A DNA stretch of 64,000 nt from Candidatus Nitrosopumilus sediminis (GCF_000299395.1 NC_018656.1:186001-250000), one strand, 5' to 3'; counted from the stretch's first letter, positions 1 through 9,088 are shown. Made by a program: numbers and translations. Notes: generated from the letters alone by a model not told the origin.

Positions 1-1
1 A

Positions 2-163
2 CCAATCAGAGAACATGATTGTACAGTTTGTATGGCTTGTCAAGAGATCTGTCCTGAAGGAGCAATTCGTATCGAATCTGCTAACCAAGAATGGCACGAG
101 AAAGCAGCCGGAACATATGTACTTATGAAATCTGGTTCTGAAAACCCACACGCACACGATTAA
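2..163 (+). CDS. 4Fe-4S ferredoxin-like protein, 3' end only
   Basis: Partial gene cut by the left edge of the window; 53 codons and a TAA remain. The fragment reads in frame from base 2 and carries one complete cluster motif, CTVCMACQEICP (C-x2-C-x2-C-x3-C-P), which is the classic ligand set for a [4Fe-4S] cluster. A short tail rich in Ala, Gly and His follows. The protein is therefore an electron-transfer ferredoxin or the ferredoxin domain of a larger oxidoreductase; the missing N-terminus prevents a finer call. The gene is followed by a T-rich stretch (171-190) that could terminate transcription before tRNA-Ser. Confidence 0.8.
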   Translation, partial: PIREHDCTVCMACQEICPEGAIRIESANQEWHEKAAGTYVLMKSGSENPHAHD

Positions 164-238
164 AAAGAATTTTTTTCTTTTTTCTTATTTTTCTATTTTA
201 CCTCAACAGATTTTAACCGCTATTATCCAAGAATTTTT

Positions 239-322
239 GCAGAGGTCGCCTAGCTCGGTAGGGCGCGGGCCTTGAGAGCCTGTGTGCGCAAGCATACGGG
301 GGTTCAAATCCCTCTCTCTGCG
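239..322 (+). tRNA. tRNA-Ser (anticodon TGA)
   Basis: An 84-nt class II tRNA. The acceptor stem GCAGAGG pairs with TCTCTGC (one G-T wobble). The anticodon stem CGGGC/GCCTG closes the loop CTTGAGA, giving anticodon TGA. A long variable arm follows, then a T-arm with loop TTCAAAT. Discriminator is G and CCA is not encoded. A GAG (Leu) reading was considered, but it does not leave a paired anticodon stem. The stop codon of rfcS on the other strand lies only 4 nt away. Confidence 0.93.
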
Positions 323-325
323 TTT

Positions 326-1276
326 TTAATTTTCTACTTTAGCTAGTTCTGCTAACATTGCAGATAATTGAATTTCAGAATTTGCTCCAACTAGAACTCT
401 ATAATCATACTTTGCAATTATTTCAAGAATATCTGCAAGTTTGTCATGCTTTGATTTGAATACTGCAGAGTTTAGATATTTTAAAAAGTCTGATTCTGAC
501 ATTCCATAAACTTTGATTAATTCAATCATCTTTTCTCTAGCTTCAGGTACTTTTCCAGAAAGTGCAATTTTTAGAACTTCATCAACATCAGTAGTTTTTG
601 TCAATCCTGCAGAAGACTTTACATGCTCTTCTGTAATTGCACCAAGACTGGCAGTTGCCTGCAAAAGATTGATTGCATGTCTTAGGTCTCCTTCTGAATA
701 ATCATATATTGCTTTGAGTCCCTTTTTGTCTGATTTCACCTTCTCATTTTCGGCAATTTCTTCCAGTCTTGCAATCACGTCTTCTTCTGGAATTGATGTG
801 AACTTGAATGTGGCACATCGACTTTGAATTGGGTCGATAATTTTTGAAATATTGTTAGCGATGAAAATGAATCTACAAATTTTTGCAGTATCTTCTATAA
901 TTCGTCTTAATGCTGTTTGAGCGTCTGCAGTCATCTCATCTGCTTCATCTAATATGATTATCTTGAAGGGTACCTCCCCCATCCCTGCAAATCTAGAGAA
1001 TTTCTTTACTTTTTCTCTGACCATTCCTATACCTCTTTCATCAGATGCATTTAGCTCTAGTGTATAGTCCTTAGCATAATCTCCTAAAATCTGTCTTGAA
1101 ATGCATAACGCGACTGTAGTCTTTCCAACTCCTGCAGACCCTGAAAACATCAAATGCGGCATATCTGTTGGATCTTTGATCAAAGCCTCTAGACTTCCAA
1201 TAATTTCCGTTTGATTAACAACTTCAGAAAGTTTCATTGGTCGATACTTTTCTACCCACATTCCAGTTGCAATCAT
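326..1276 (-). CDS. rfcS: Replication factor C small subunit (clamp loader ATPase)
   Basis: AAA+ subunit of the archaeal clamp loader that opens and loads the PCNA sliding clamp on primed DNA. The protein starts with the family signature WVEKYRP, has Walker A GSAGVGKTT near residue 45, Walker B LDEADEM near 110 and the SRC sensor/arginine-finger motif near 150, then the helical collar domain. Length of about 316 residues is normal for the family. A longer frame begins with TTG at 1285, but the ATG at 1276 lies about 27 nt after a TATA-like TTTATTAAA (complement of about 1300-1308), which favours a leaderless transcript starting there. The large subunit gene is also in this window, at 24.9 kb. 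Confidence 0.95.
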   Translation of the reverse strand: MIATGMWVEKYRPMKLSEVVNQTEIIGSLEALIKDPTDMPHLMFSGSAGVGKTTVALCISRQILGDYAKDYTLELNASDERGIGMVREKVKKFSRFAGMGEVPFKIIILDEADEMTADAQTALRRIIEDTAKICRFIFIANNISKIIDPIQSRCATFKFTSIPEEDVIARLEEIAENEKVKSDKKGLKAIYDYSEGDLRHAINLLQATASLGAITEEHVKSSAGLTKTTDVDEVLKIALSGKVPEAREKMIELIKVYGMSESDFLKYLNSAVFKSKHDKLADILEIIAKYDYRVLVGANSEIQLSAMLAELAKVEN

Positions 1277-1366
1277 GTGTACCAATGACTAAATCCCTTT
1301 AATAAATCCGAATTGGTTATTGTGATATCCTATATCTTAAAATCAAAACTGTGCATAATCATGCCC

Positions 1367-1463
1367 GATCAGCCTGTGATTAATTAGGATCAATTGATCT
1401 CACTAAATTGTTAACAGAATTGATCGATCCGGTACTTGAGGATCTAAATCAGATTAAGTGATC
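1367..1463. promoter_or_regulatory. Cluster of seven GATC sites upstream of gins23-mcm
   Basis: In the 191-nt divergent spacer between rfcS and the GINS gene, GATC occurs at 1367, 1388, 1396, 1422, 1426, 1441 and 1460, that is seven times in under 100 nt of AT-rich DNA. Longer shared words are AATTGATC (twice) and TGATCTCA (twice), the second copy ending just before the GINS ATG. Seen directly: the clustering. Inferred: a binding region for a regulator, or a site used in replication control; no known motif was recognised. Confidence 0.4.
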
Positions 1464-1467
1464 TCAA

Positions 1468-1998
1468 ATGGAAATAGATAAAATAGAAAAAGTTCATTCG
1501 ATTGGATACCGCCTAAAGGATGCTAAGGTTACGATAAATAGAGATTTCAAGTATAATGTGGCTGGAATGAAAATTGAAGGCACACAAGGTGATACAAACA
1601 ATATGCCTCAATGGATAGGAAAAATTCTTACAGATAACAAAATTGGCACATTAGATTCTCCAGACATGATCACTCAATTAAAACAAGCACTATCTAAAGA
1701 AAAGATGGTTGGAGAATATCAAATCTCTACACTTGATCCTCACTTTTACATTAAACTAAAAGAATCCATGAAAGAATTGAATCGCGATGATTTTGATAAA
1801 GTTGAAAGTATGATGTTGGAATTGTTTAGAATGAGAAGAGGCAAACTAGTGAAGATTGCAGACTCTATCAAACTAAACTCAGAACTATACAACAAACTAA
1901 CTGTTGAGGAGAATGTTTTCTACAAAACAATCCATGATAACAGTATAGAGTTTGAAAAACAAATAAGAGGAGAAAGAAATGAGCACAGCTCAAGCTAG
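1468..1998 (+). CDS. GINS complex subunit, Gins23-like
   Basis: Probable subunit of the archaeal GINS complex, which binds MCM and the GAN/Cdc45-like nuclease in the replicative helicase. The first 50 residues look like the small beta B-domain, followed by a long helical A-domain with the typical FRMRRGKLVKIA stretch near residue 130. This B-then-A order is that of Gins23 rather than Gins51. Length is 176 residues. The 3' end overlaps the mcm start by 20 nt, and GINS next to MCM is a recurrent archaeal arrangement, which supports the call. Assignment to Gins23 versus Gins51 rests on domain order only. Confidence 0.75.
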   Translation: MEIDKIEKVHSIGYRLKDAKVTINRDFKYNVAGMKIEGTQGDTNNMPQWIGKILTDNKIGTLDSPDMITQLKQALSKEKMVGEYQISTLDPHFYIKLKESMKELNRDDFDKVESMMLELFRMRRGKLVKIADSIKLNSELYNKLTVEENVFYKTIHDNSIEFEKQIRGERNEHSSS

Positions 1999-4066
1999 CA
2001 CATTTACTGATTCTGCATTATCTGACAAGGTAAAAGAATTCTTAACTCGCTTCAAAGATAGAGATGGCAACTACAAGTATGTAGATGCCATCGACGAGAT
2101 GATGCCAAAGAATGCAAAGTATATCATCGTTGATTACAATGATTTGGTTATAGAGCCACAAATTGAAGCAATCTTCTCACAAAATCCTGATAGAATATTT
2201 GATGCTTTTTCAAGAGCAATCAAAGAAGCATTACAAACAAGATTTCCAGAGTATGCAGAAAAAATCAAAGATGAAGTTCGTGTAAGACTAATCAATTTCC
2301 CATTAGAACGAAGTCTGAGACAAATCAATGCTGAAACAATTGGAAAAATCACCAGTGTTTCTGGAATGGTGGTTCGTGCATCTGAAGTAAAACCCCTTGC
2401 AAAGGAACTAGTCTTTGTATGTCCTGATGAACACCCAACAAAAGTAATCCAACTAAAAGGAATGGATGTTAAAATGCCCATTGTCTGTGATAATCCGTCT
2501 TGTAAACACCGTGACTTTGAATTAAAACCAGAAGCAAGCAAGTTTATTGATTTTCAAATTCTAAGATTACAAGAACTTCCTGAGGATTTGCCCCCTGGAC
2601 AACTACCTCATTACATCGACGTCACAACTAGGCAGGATTTAGTTGACAATTCAAGGCCAGGAGATCGAATAATTCTTACTGGTGTGGTGAGAGTAGAGCA
2701 AGAATCAGTTGCTGGAGTTCAAAGAGGACACAGTGGATTGTACCGATTAAGAATTGAAGGAAACAATATTGAATTTCTAAGTGGACGTGGTTCCAAAACT
2801 GACAGAAAAATTGGCAGAGAAGAAATTTCCCCTGAAGAAGAGAAACTAATTAAATCTCTTAGTCAAAGCTCAGATGTTTATCAAAGATTGATAGATTCAT
2901 TTGCTCCCCATATCCAAGGTCAATCATTAATCAAAGAGGCTATTCTGTTACTAATTGTTGGCTCCAACCAGAGACTACTTGGTGATGGAAGCAAGATTAG
3001 AGGAGACATTAACGTATTTCTTGTAGGAGATCCCGGTACTGCAAAATCTGAGATGCTAAAGTTTTGTGCAAGAATTGCACCAAGAGGTTTGTATACATCT
3101 GGTAGAGGTTCTACAGCTGCAGGACTTACAGCTGCTGTAGTTAGAGACAAAACAGGAATTATGATGTTAGAAGCAGGTGCTGTTGTATTAGGTGATCAAG
3201 GTCTTGTAAGTATAGATGAATTTGACAAGATGAAACCCGAAGACAGAAGTGCATTACACGAAGTTATGGAACAACAATCTGCAAGTATTGCAAAAGGAGG
3301 TATTGTAGCTACACTAAATGCCAGAACTTCAATTTTAGCTGCAGCAAACCCCATGTATGGAAAATATGATCCTTTCAAAAATATTACAGAAAATGTAAAT
3401 CTTCCAATTCCGCTTCTTACAAGATTTGACTTGATATTTGTTGTAAGAGATATTCCAACTAAAGAAAGAGATATGCAAATTGCAAAACACATTATTCGAA
3501 GAAACACAACACAAGGTACTGATAAAAAATCAGTCATTGAAGTTGATTTGTTAACAAAATATCTATCATATGCAAAACGTGGGGAACCCGAATTGACACA
3601 AGAGGCAGAAGCCAAAATACTGGATTATTATCTACAGATGAGAAATGTAGAATCTGAAGAAATGATTACCGTTACTCCTAGACAATTGGAAGGAATTATT
3701 CGACTCTCTACTGCAAGAGCAAGATTACTCATGAAAGATAAGGTAGAGGAGGAAGATGCCGAGCGTGCAATATTCCTAATTCAGAGTATGCTTCAAGATG
3801 CAGGAGTTGATGTCAATACTGGTAAAGTAGATCTTGGAGTGTTACAAGGAAAACCAAGAAGTGAGGTTTCAAAGATGCAATTGTTTATGGATGTACTAAA
3901 AGGTCTTGAAGGAGACAACAAGGTTCCAGTAGAAGAGAAAATCTTTGTTAAAGAACTAGAAAAGAGTGAGAAATTCACAGAAGAAGAGGCAAGAAACTAT
4001 ATCAGAAGAATGCTCAGAGAAGCATCTATTTATGAATCAAAACCCGGTCACTATAACCGAGTATGA
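1979..4066 (+). CDS. mcm: Replicative DNA helicase MCM
   Basis: Hexameric 3'-5' helicase that unwinds DNA at the fork. The 695-residue protein has an N-terminal domain with a zinc-binding set (C148, H152, C170, C175), then an AAA+ domain with Walker A GDPGTAKSEM near 350, Walker B SIDEFDKM near 411 and the TRFDLIF arginine-finger region near 480, and ends in a winged-helix domain. A purine-rich GAGGAGAAAG just before the ATG at 1979 is a good ribosome binding site inside the GINS gene. It overlaps hel308 by 4 nt (ATGA), so GINS, MCM and Hel308 are probably translated from one message. Confidence 0.97.
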   Translation: MSTAQASTFTDSALSDKVKEFLTRFKDRDGNYKYVDAIDEMMPKNAKYIIVDYNDLVIEPQIEAIFSQNPDRIFDAFSRAIKEALQTRFPEYAEKIKDEVRVRLINFPLERSLRQINAETIGKITSVSGMVVRASEVKPLAKELVFVCPDEHPTKVIQLKGMDVKMPIVCDNPSCKHRDFELKPEASKFIDFQILRLQELPEDLPPGQLPHYIDVTTRQDLVDNSRPGDRIILTGVVRVEQESVAGVQRGHSGLYRLRIEGNNIEFLSGRGSKTDRKIGREEISPEEEKLIKSLSQSSDVYQRLIDSFAPHIQGQSLIKEAILLLIVGSNQRLLGDGSKIRGDINVFLVGDPGTAKSEMLKFCARIAPRGLYTSGRGSTAAGLTAAVVRDKTGIMMLEAGAVVLGDQGLVSIDEFDKMKPEDRSALHEVMEQQSASIAKGGIVATLNARTSILAAANPMYGKYDPFKNITENVNLPIPLLTRFDLIFVVRDIPTKERDMQIAKHIIRRNTTQGTDKKSVIEVDLLTKYLSYAKRGEPELTQEAEAKILDYYLQMRNVESEEMITVTPRQLEGIIRLSTARARLLMKDKVEEEDAERAIFLIQSMLQDAGVDVNTGKVDLGVLQGKPRSEVSKMQLFMDVLKGLEGDNKVPVEEKIFVKELEKSEKFTEEEARNYIRRMLREASIYESKPGHYNRV

Positions 4067-6189
4067 ACATAGAGAAACTAAAACTTCCTGAATCTGCAAT
4101 TGAATTTTTAAAATCACAAGGTTTTGAAAAATTATATCCGCCACAGGCTGATAGTGTAAAATCTGGATTATTAGATGGAAAAAGCATTCTAGTTTCAGCT
4201 CCTACTGCAAGTGGAAAAACTTTGATAGCGATGCTTGCAATGTTGAGTTATCTATATAAAAACAAAGGAAAGATAATTTATCTCAGTCCATTGCGAGCAC
4301 TAGCTGCTGAAAAATTTGCAGAATTCAAAAAATTAGAAAAAATTGCTTTAGGAAATAAAATAAAGGTAGCAATATCAACAGGTGATTTTGAAAATATTGA
4401 AAAAAATCTAGAGAAAAGCAACGTGTTGATTTTAACAAATGAAAAAATGGATTCTATCATTCGACATGGTGTTGAATGGGTTGACGATATAGGATTAGTA
4501 ATTTCTGATGAAGTACATTTGATTGGAGATGAAAGTAGAGGTCCTACACTTGAGATGATTCTGACTCAACTAAAACTGTTGGAAACAAAACCACAAATTG
4601 TTGGTCTTAGTGCAACGATAACTAATTCCGATGAAATTGCAGATTGGCTCGAATGCAAACTAGTAAAAAATGACTGGAGACCTGTTCCGTTATCAGAAGG
4701 GGTATGTGATGCCGGTGAAGTTACAATGAATGATGGTAAAACCTTTGAAGTTGAGCGTAGTTTGAGGGGAACCCCAATTGATCTAGGCGTACAATCAGTA
4801 CAACAAGGAGGTCAATCACTGGTTTTTGCCGAGACTAGAACTCGCTCAAAATCCCTTGCAACAAAAGCAGCTGATGCAATCTCACAAATTCTTGAAAAAA
4901 AAGAAATTTCGGAACTTGAAAAAACATCAAAAAAACTTCTAGCTGAAAACGAACATACTGAATTAGTGAAAACTTTGGCTTTACTTGTAAAAAAAGGAGT
5001 TGCGTTTCACCATGCAGGATTAAATCAAAAGTGCAGAGAAACAATAGAGGCGGAATTTCGTAAAGGAACAATTAAACTATTGTCATCAACTCCTACACTA
5101 GCTGCAGGTGTCAATCTTCCTGCAAGAAGAGTTGTCATTTCAAATGTAAATAGATACAATGCAAAAGTTGGAGCAAACAGACCAATCAGTATTTTAGAAT
5201 ATAAACAGCTTTGTGGAAGAGCTGGAAGACCACAATATGATGATTATGGGGAATCAATTATTGTTGGAAATGGTAACACTGATGATCTGATTGAATATTA
5301 CATTAATGGAGAACCTGAACCAATTGAATCAAAAATTACTGATGACAAATCTTTGCGAACTCATATTTTGAGTGTGATAGTCACACATCCTGGAATTAAA
5401 AAAGAAGAGATTCTGGAATTCTTTTTACAAACACTAGGAGGATTGCAATCAAGAAAACCTACATTAAAATTTGCAATTGACATTTCATTACGTTTCCTTT
5501 CTAGCAAATTCCTGATAATTAAAAAAGGTGAAAGATATGCTGCAACTGAATTTGGAAAAAAGACATCAATGTTGTACATCGATCCTTTAACTGCCACATA
5601 CTTTAGAGATTCAATTGAAAATGTTTCCCAAGAAAGAAAACATACTTTTGGATTTTTACATCTAATCACAAACTGTAAAGAATTTTTCCCAAAATTTGCC
5701 CTTAGACAAAAAGATTATGAGACTGCCAGTTTAATGATTGAGAATAATTCATCTGAATTACTAGAGCCTATTTCAGAATATGACTGTTCACGCAGTCTAT
5801 TGGCTTTACAATACTGGATTACTGAATCCACTGAATTATCACTATCTGACAGTCTTGGAATCGAATCTGGAGACATGCACAGAATGACTGAAAATGCTAA
5901 TTGGCTATCTTATTGTTTGAGAGAAATTTCTAAGCACGTAGAGAGGGTTGATTTACTCCAAGAATTGGGTGATTTAAGAAATAGAGTGGTTTATGGCATA
6001 AGGGAGGAGTTACTTGATTTGGTGAGAGTTAAGGGGATTGGAAGAGTAAGAGCTAGAATTCTTTTTAAAAATGGGATCAAAAACCTGGATGATTTGAGGA
6101 AAATTCCTGTGAATAAATTGGCAGAAATTGATAAAATTGGTTCAACCATTGCGGATAACATAAAGGCTGAGTTACGAAAGGTTAGATAA
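4063..6189 (+). CDS. hel308: ATP-dependent DNA helicase Hel308 (Ski2-like)
   Basis: Superfamily 2 helicase acting at stalled replication forks. The 708-residue protein shows the motifs in order: Q-like region, Walker A APTASGKT near 47, DEVH box near 150, SAT (LSATI) near 185, the motif V region around TPTLAAGVNLPARR and motif VI QLCGRAGRPQYD. The C-terminal part has the winged helix, ratchet and a terminal helix-hairpin-helix (VKGIGRVRARILF, then KIGSTIADNI). Start overlaps the mcm stop by 4 nt. Placement after GINS and MCM suggests co-expression of fork unwinding and fork repair functions. Confidence 0.95.
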   Translation: MNIEKLKLPESAIEFLKSQGFEKLYPPQADSVKSGLLDGKSILVSAPTASGKTLIAMLAMLSYLYKNKGKIIYLSPLRALAAEKFAEFKKLEKIALGNKIKVAISTGDFENIEKNLEKSNVLILTNEKMDSIIRHGVEWVDDIGLVISDEVHLIGDESRGPTLEMILTQLKLLETKPQIVGLSATITNSDEIADWLECKLVKNDWRPVPLSEGVCDAGEVTMNDGKTFEVERSLRGTPIDLGVQSVQQGGQSLVFAETRTRSKSLATKAADAISQILEKKEISELEKTSKKLLAENEHTELVKTLALLVKKGVAFHHAGLNQKCRETIEAEFRKGTIKLLSSTPTLAAGVNLPARRVVISNVNRYNAKVGANRPISILEYKQLCGRAGRPQYDDYGESIIVGNGNTDDLIEYYINGEPEPIESKITDDKSLRTHILSVIVTHPGIKKEEILEFFLQTLGGLQSRKPTLKFAIDISLRFLSSKFLIIKKGERYAATEFGKKTSMLYIDPLTATYFRDSIENVSQERKHTFGFLHLITNCKEFFPKFALRQKDYETASLMIENNSSELLEPISEYDCSRSLLALQYWITESTELSLSDSLGIESGDMHRMTENANWLSYCLREISKHVERVDLLQELGDLRNRVVYGIREELLDLVRVKGIGRVRARILFKNGIKNLDDLRKIPVNKLAEIDKIGSTIADNIKAELRKVR

Positions 6190-7182
6190 TTGATTGATTT
6201 ACTGATTCCAGCTATCGTTTCATGCATTGTAGCGTTTGTTGTGGTGTTTGTGATGACTCCTCCACTAATCAAATTTTTAGAACAAAAAAATTTTGCAGTA
6301 AAAGACATGAACAAAAAAGAAGATGTAATGGTAGTAAGACCTGGTGGTCCTGCCATCATTGCAGGAATTATTATATCCGAAATTATTCTTTATGCATTTT
6401 TACAAATGAATGAAATTCTTGCTATACTAATTACAACATCTGTTGCGTTTGTAATTGGATATGTTGATGATAGAAAAGTAATGAGTGGATGGTTTAAACC
6501 TGTTGCACTTGCAATAGCTGCAATTCCAATCATTGTATTGGGTACATATGATACTAATCTTGCATTTCCATTGTTTGGAACAGTACAAATTCCTGTATTG
6601 TATATTGCATTAATTATTTTTATGATCCCCATAACTGGAAATACCATTAACTCCATTGATGTCCTAAACGGAGTTGCAAGTGGGTTTATGGTAATTGCAA
6701 GTTTCTCATTATCTCTTTGTTTATTTATTGTACAAAACTATGAAATTGCGGTTGTAAGTTTACCGCTTGGATTTGTTTCGTTAGCTTTTTACAAATATCA
6801 TAAAGTTCCAAGCAAGATTTTTCCTGGAGATTCAGGAGCTCTAACTTTGGGTGCAATGTATGGCGCTATTGCAATTGTTGGTGGCATAGAAATTATCGCA
6901 GCAGTTGCTTTGTTACCTGCAGTAATTAACTCCTTTTTGTTCCTATCAAGCGTTAAACGAGTTGTAGAACATAGGCAAATCAAGGGAAAACCTGTAGATC
7001 ATACTGAAGATTTCAAATTAAAGGCAACTAATGACAAGAAAGCACCTGTGACTCTGGTGAGACTAATTCTTGCAGGTGGCCCTATGTCTGAAAAACAAGT
7101 AGGGATTGCAATTTTCAAACTGGCAACATTTTCAGGAATTTTGGCAGTGATAACCGCATTAATGATGGGTGTATCACTTTGA
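6190..7182 (+). CDS. GPT/MraY-family glycosyl-1-phosphate transferase (family 4), membrane
   Basis: Polytopic membrane enzyme that transfers a sugar-1-phosphate from a UDP-sugar to a polyprenyl (dolichyl) phosphate, the first step of archaeal N-glycan assembly. The 330-residue protein has about ten hydrophobic segments and the family's acidic loops: GYVDDR near 93, NTINSIDVLNG near 150 and KIFPGDSGAL near 210 (Asp-rich Mg/UDP site). It begins with TTG directly after the hel308 stop, with no spacer, so it is read from the same operon. Donor sugar cannot be told from sequence. Nucleotide-sugar genes on the opposite strand just downstream fit a glycosylation role. Confidence 0.85.
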   Translation: MIDLLIPAIVSCIVAFVVVFVMTPPLIKFLEQKNFAVKDMNKKEDVMVVRPGGPAIIAGIIISEIILYAFLQMNEILAILITTSVAFVIGYVDDRKVMSGWFKPVALAIAAIPIIVLGTYDTNLAFPLFGTVQIPVLYIALIIFMIPITGNTINSIDVLNGVASGFMVIASFSLSLCLFIVQNYEIAVVSLPLGFVSLAFYKYHKVPSKIFPGDSGALTLGAMYGAIAIVGGIEIIAAVALLPAVINSFLFLSSVKRVVEHRQIKGKPVDHTEDFKLKATNDKKAPVTLVRLILAGGPMSEKQVGIAIFKLATFSGILAVITALMMGVSL

Positions 7183-7409
7183 AGTCAGGACTTTTTGGAT
7201 TTTTGTTTGCAATGTGGTGTTTGATCATTGTTGGAGGCGGAATAGTAGTATTACTTCTTGGACCAATTTCAATTTCTGGATTTGGAGAACTTGATTGGTT
7301 TATTTCATCTTTGATTAAAGCTATAATTGCACTGATACTAGTTGTAATTTGGATTTTAATTTTATCTAAAATAAAAAACTGGATGTTCAAAAAAGAAATT
7401 AAACTTTAA
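7179..7409 (+). CDS. Small two-helix membrane protein, unknown
   Basis: 76 residues, TTG start overlapping the preceding stop by 4 nt (TTGA), so probably coupled to the glycosyltransferase gene. Two hydrophobic helices (about 5-29 and 42-63) are separated by a short loop, and the C-terminus is basic (KIKNWMFKKEIKL). No family recognised. It may be a partner of the transferase; that is inference from coupling only. Its last 4 nt overlap the convergent acyltransferase gene. Confidence 0.6.
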   Translation: MKSGLFGFLFAMWCLIIVGGGIVVLLLGPISISGFGELDWFISSLIKAIIALILVVIWILILSKIKNWMFKKEIKL

Positions 7410-7882
7410 CTTTCCTTCCACTGTCTTTGCTTTTTGTTGTATTCCTCTCTTGTGTATCTAATTGAAGCCGGAGATCCCATCACAACAGAATTTTCAGGTA
7501 CATCTCTTGTCACAATTGCACCCATTGCAACTACACTGTTTCTTCCTATAGTTACACCTGCTTTGATTACTGCACGTGCACCAATAACTGCATTATCCTC
7601 AATCGTGACTCCTATCATTTTATCACACATTGGATAAGGATCATTTGTCAATACTGCAGCTGGACCAATGAAAACATTTTTTCCAATTCTGGAAAGAGGT
7701 GGAATGTATGCTTGACCTTCAATCTTTGTATTTTCACCAATTTTTACATCGTAATCAATATGTGCAAGAGAACCAATCTTGACGTTATCTCCTAGTTCTA
7801 CGTCATCACCAACATATGAAAAATGCCAAATCTGAACATTTTCACCAATTTTTGCTTTTTCTGAAATAAAATTAGTGACCAT
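7406..7882 (-). CDS. Left-handed beta-helix (hexapeptide) acyltransferase, WbpD/WlbB-like
   Basis: 158 residues made of hexapeptide repeats ([LIV]-G-x4), for example IGENVQIWHF, LGDNVKIGSLA, IGKNVFIGPA, IGRNSVVAMGA. This is the fold of trimeric acetyltransferases that acetylate the 3-amino group of UDP-amino sugars (WbpD/WlbB type) using acetyl-CoA. The conserved VMGSPA motif near the end is typical. It is the last gene of a minus-strand run with a Trm112-like protein and a Gfo/Idh dehydrogenase; dehydrogenase plus acetyltransferase is the pairing used to make diacetamido uronic acid donors. An acetyltransferase for another sugar is possible. Confidence 0.8.
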   Translation of the reverse strand: MVTNFISEKAKIGENVQIWHFSYVGDDVELGDNVKIGSLAHIDYDVKIGENTKIEGQAYIPPLSRIGKNVFIGPAAVLTNDPYPMCDKMIGVTIEDNAVIGARAVIKAGVTIGRNSVVAMGAIVTRDVPENSVVMGSPASIRYTREEYNKKQRQWKES

Positions 7883-7886
7883 TATC

Positions 7887-8156
7887 TCACAAGTGCCATG
7901 GGTTTGCCTTTGTAATAATTTTTTCAGGCAATTGATCTTTGAACTTTTTTAGAAATTCCATTTCTTGCTTTTTATCCCTTAGTTCATCAGGAAGCATGAT
8001 TGGAATTTCTTCGATTATTGGAAAGAATCTAGAACATTTTAGGCAAAATATTGCACCTTCTGAAACGATGCCCCCTTTTTCCTTTATCTCAAATAACTCT
8101 AAAGGATAACTTTTGTCAATTGGACACGCCAAAATATTCATCATTGTTTTGTTCAT
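7887..8156 (-). CDS. Trm112-like zinc-ribbon protein
   Basis: 89 residues with the Trm112 pattern: ILACPIDKSYPLEL at the N-terminus, a central GAIFCLKCSRFFPI, then IPIMLPDEL. Trm112 proteins activate class I methyltransferases for tRNA, rRNA and release factors, and short bacterial homologues (YcaR type) often sit in lipid or sugar gene sets. It overlaps the upstream dehydrogenase gene by 4 nt and precedes the hexapeptide acyltransferase by 4 nt, so it is embedded in a sugar-modifying operon. Only one of the two cysteine pairs is complete (C11 alone; CLKC intact), so zinc binding is uncertain. Confidence 0.75.
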   Translation of the reverse strand: MNKTMMNILACPIDKSYPLELFEIKEKGGIVSEGAIFCLKCSRFFPIIEEIPIMLPDELRDKKQEMEFLKKFKDQLPEKIITKANPWHL

Positions 8157-9088
8157 TTTAGATCCAGATAGATTGGGATTCCCTTTTGACTAGATAAAAG
8201 TGCAGCTTCTGCAATCTTTGTAACATTTACTGCCTCTTGTGATTTTACTACCTGTTCATTCTTTCCTTTGACAGCTCCTAGAAAATTTTGAATTTCAAGT
8301 AATAATGGCTCTTGTTTTTCATTTGTAATGATTTCTGATTCTTCATCTTTTTCTATAGTGATCTCTTGAGTGATAAAATCCGATGAAATTATTGCATCAG
8401 TACAAACTGCATTGAATTTTCTTATTTTTTTTGGTGTAATCCAATTTGATGAAATAATTGCAACTTTGTCATTTTTATATCCTAACATAATGCTTGCAAA
8501 ATCTTCATGTTCATGTTTTATTTTTCCTGCTCTTGCAAATACCACTTGTGGCATATCATCAAACAACCAATTTGCAGTATCAATATCATGTACTGATGTG
8601 TCATAAATAATTCCCACATCTTTGATATGTAGAGGCATTCTGTTTTCTCTGTGAAATTCAAGCATTACTAAATCTCCATATTTTTTGTCTTTGACCATTT
8701 TTTTAACAAGATCCACTGCAGGATTGAATCTTTCAATATACCCACAAGTAAGAATTACTTTATTTTTTTCTGCAAGTTTTGCAAGATCCTGACCTTCTTC
8801 TGATTTGTAAGTCATTGGTTTTTCTACAAATACATGTTTTTTTGCCCCAAGTAATTTTTTAGCAATTTCTGTGTGAGTTGATGTTGGAGTGACTACAAAA
8901 GCACCATCGAATTCTTCCACATCTAGTAATTCATCTAATGAATCATAGTGATTAACTGAATATTTTTCTCCATATTCTTTACTTTTTTGAGCATCTGCAT
9001 CACATACAGCTACTAGTACTCCTAACTGCGATAAAATCCTAGTATGATTTTTACCCCATCCCCCTGTTCCAATCTGAATAATTTTCAT
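8153..9088 (-). CDS. Gfo/Idh/MocA-family NAD(P)-dependent dehydrogenase
   Basis: 311-residue oxidoreductase. The N-terminal Rossmann fold opens with IIQIGTGGWGKNHTRIL (GxGxxG/W type), then the EKP motif (FVEKPMT) near 93 and the catalytic-region sequence DVGIIYDTSVHDID near 160. Such enzymes oxidise the 3-position of UDP-GlcNAc uronic acids (WlbA/WbpB) or act on other sugars. The stop of the aminotransferase gene abuts its start and it overlaps the Trm112-like gene, so the four genes look like one operon. The pairing with a WbpD-like acyltransferase supports a nucleotide-sugar substrate. Confidence 0.85.
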   Translation of the reverse strand: MKIIQIGTGGWGKNHTRILSQLGVLVAVCDADAQKSKEYGEKYSVNHYDSLDELLDVEEFDGAFVVTPTSTHTEIAKKLLGAKKHVFVEKPMTYKSEEGQDLAKLAEKNKVILTCGYIERFNPAVDLVKKMVKDKKYGDLVMLEFHRENRMPLHIKDVGIIYDTSVHDIDTANWLFDDMPQVVFARAGKIKHEHEDFASIMLGYKNDKVAIISSNWITPKKIRKFNAVCTDAIISSDFITQEITIEKDEESEIITNEKQEPLLLEIQNFLGAVKGKNEQVVKSQEAVNVTKIAEAALLSSQKGIPIYLDLK

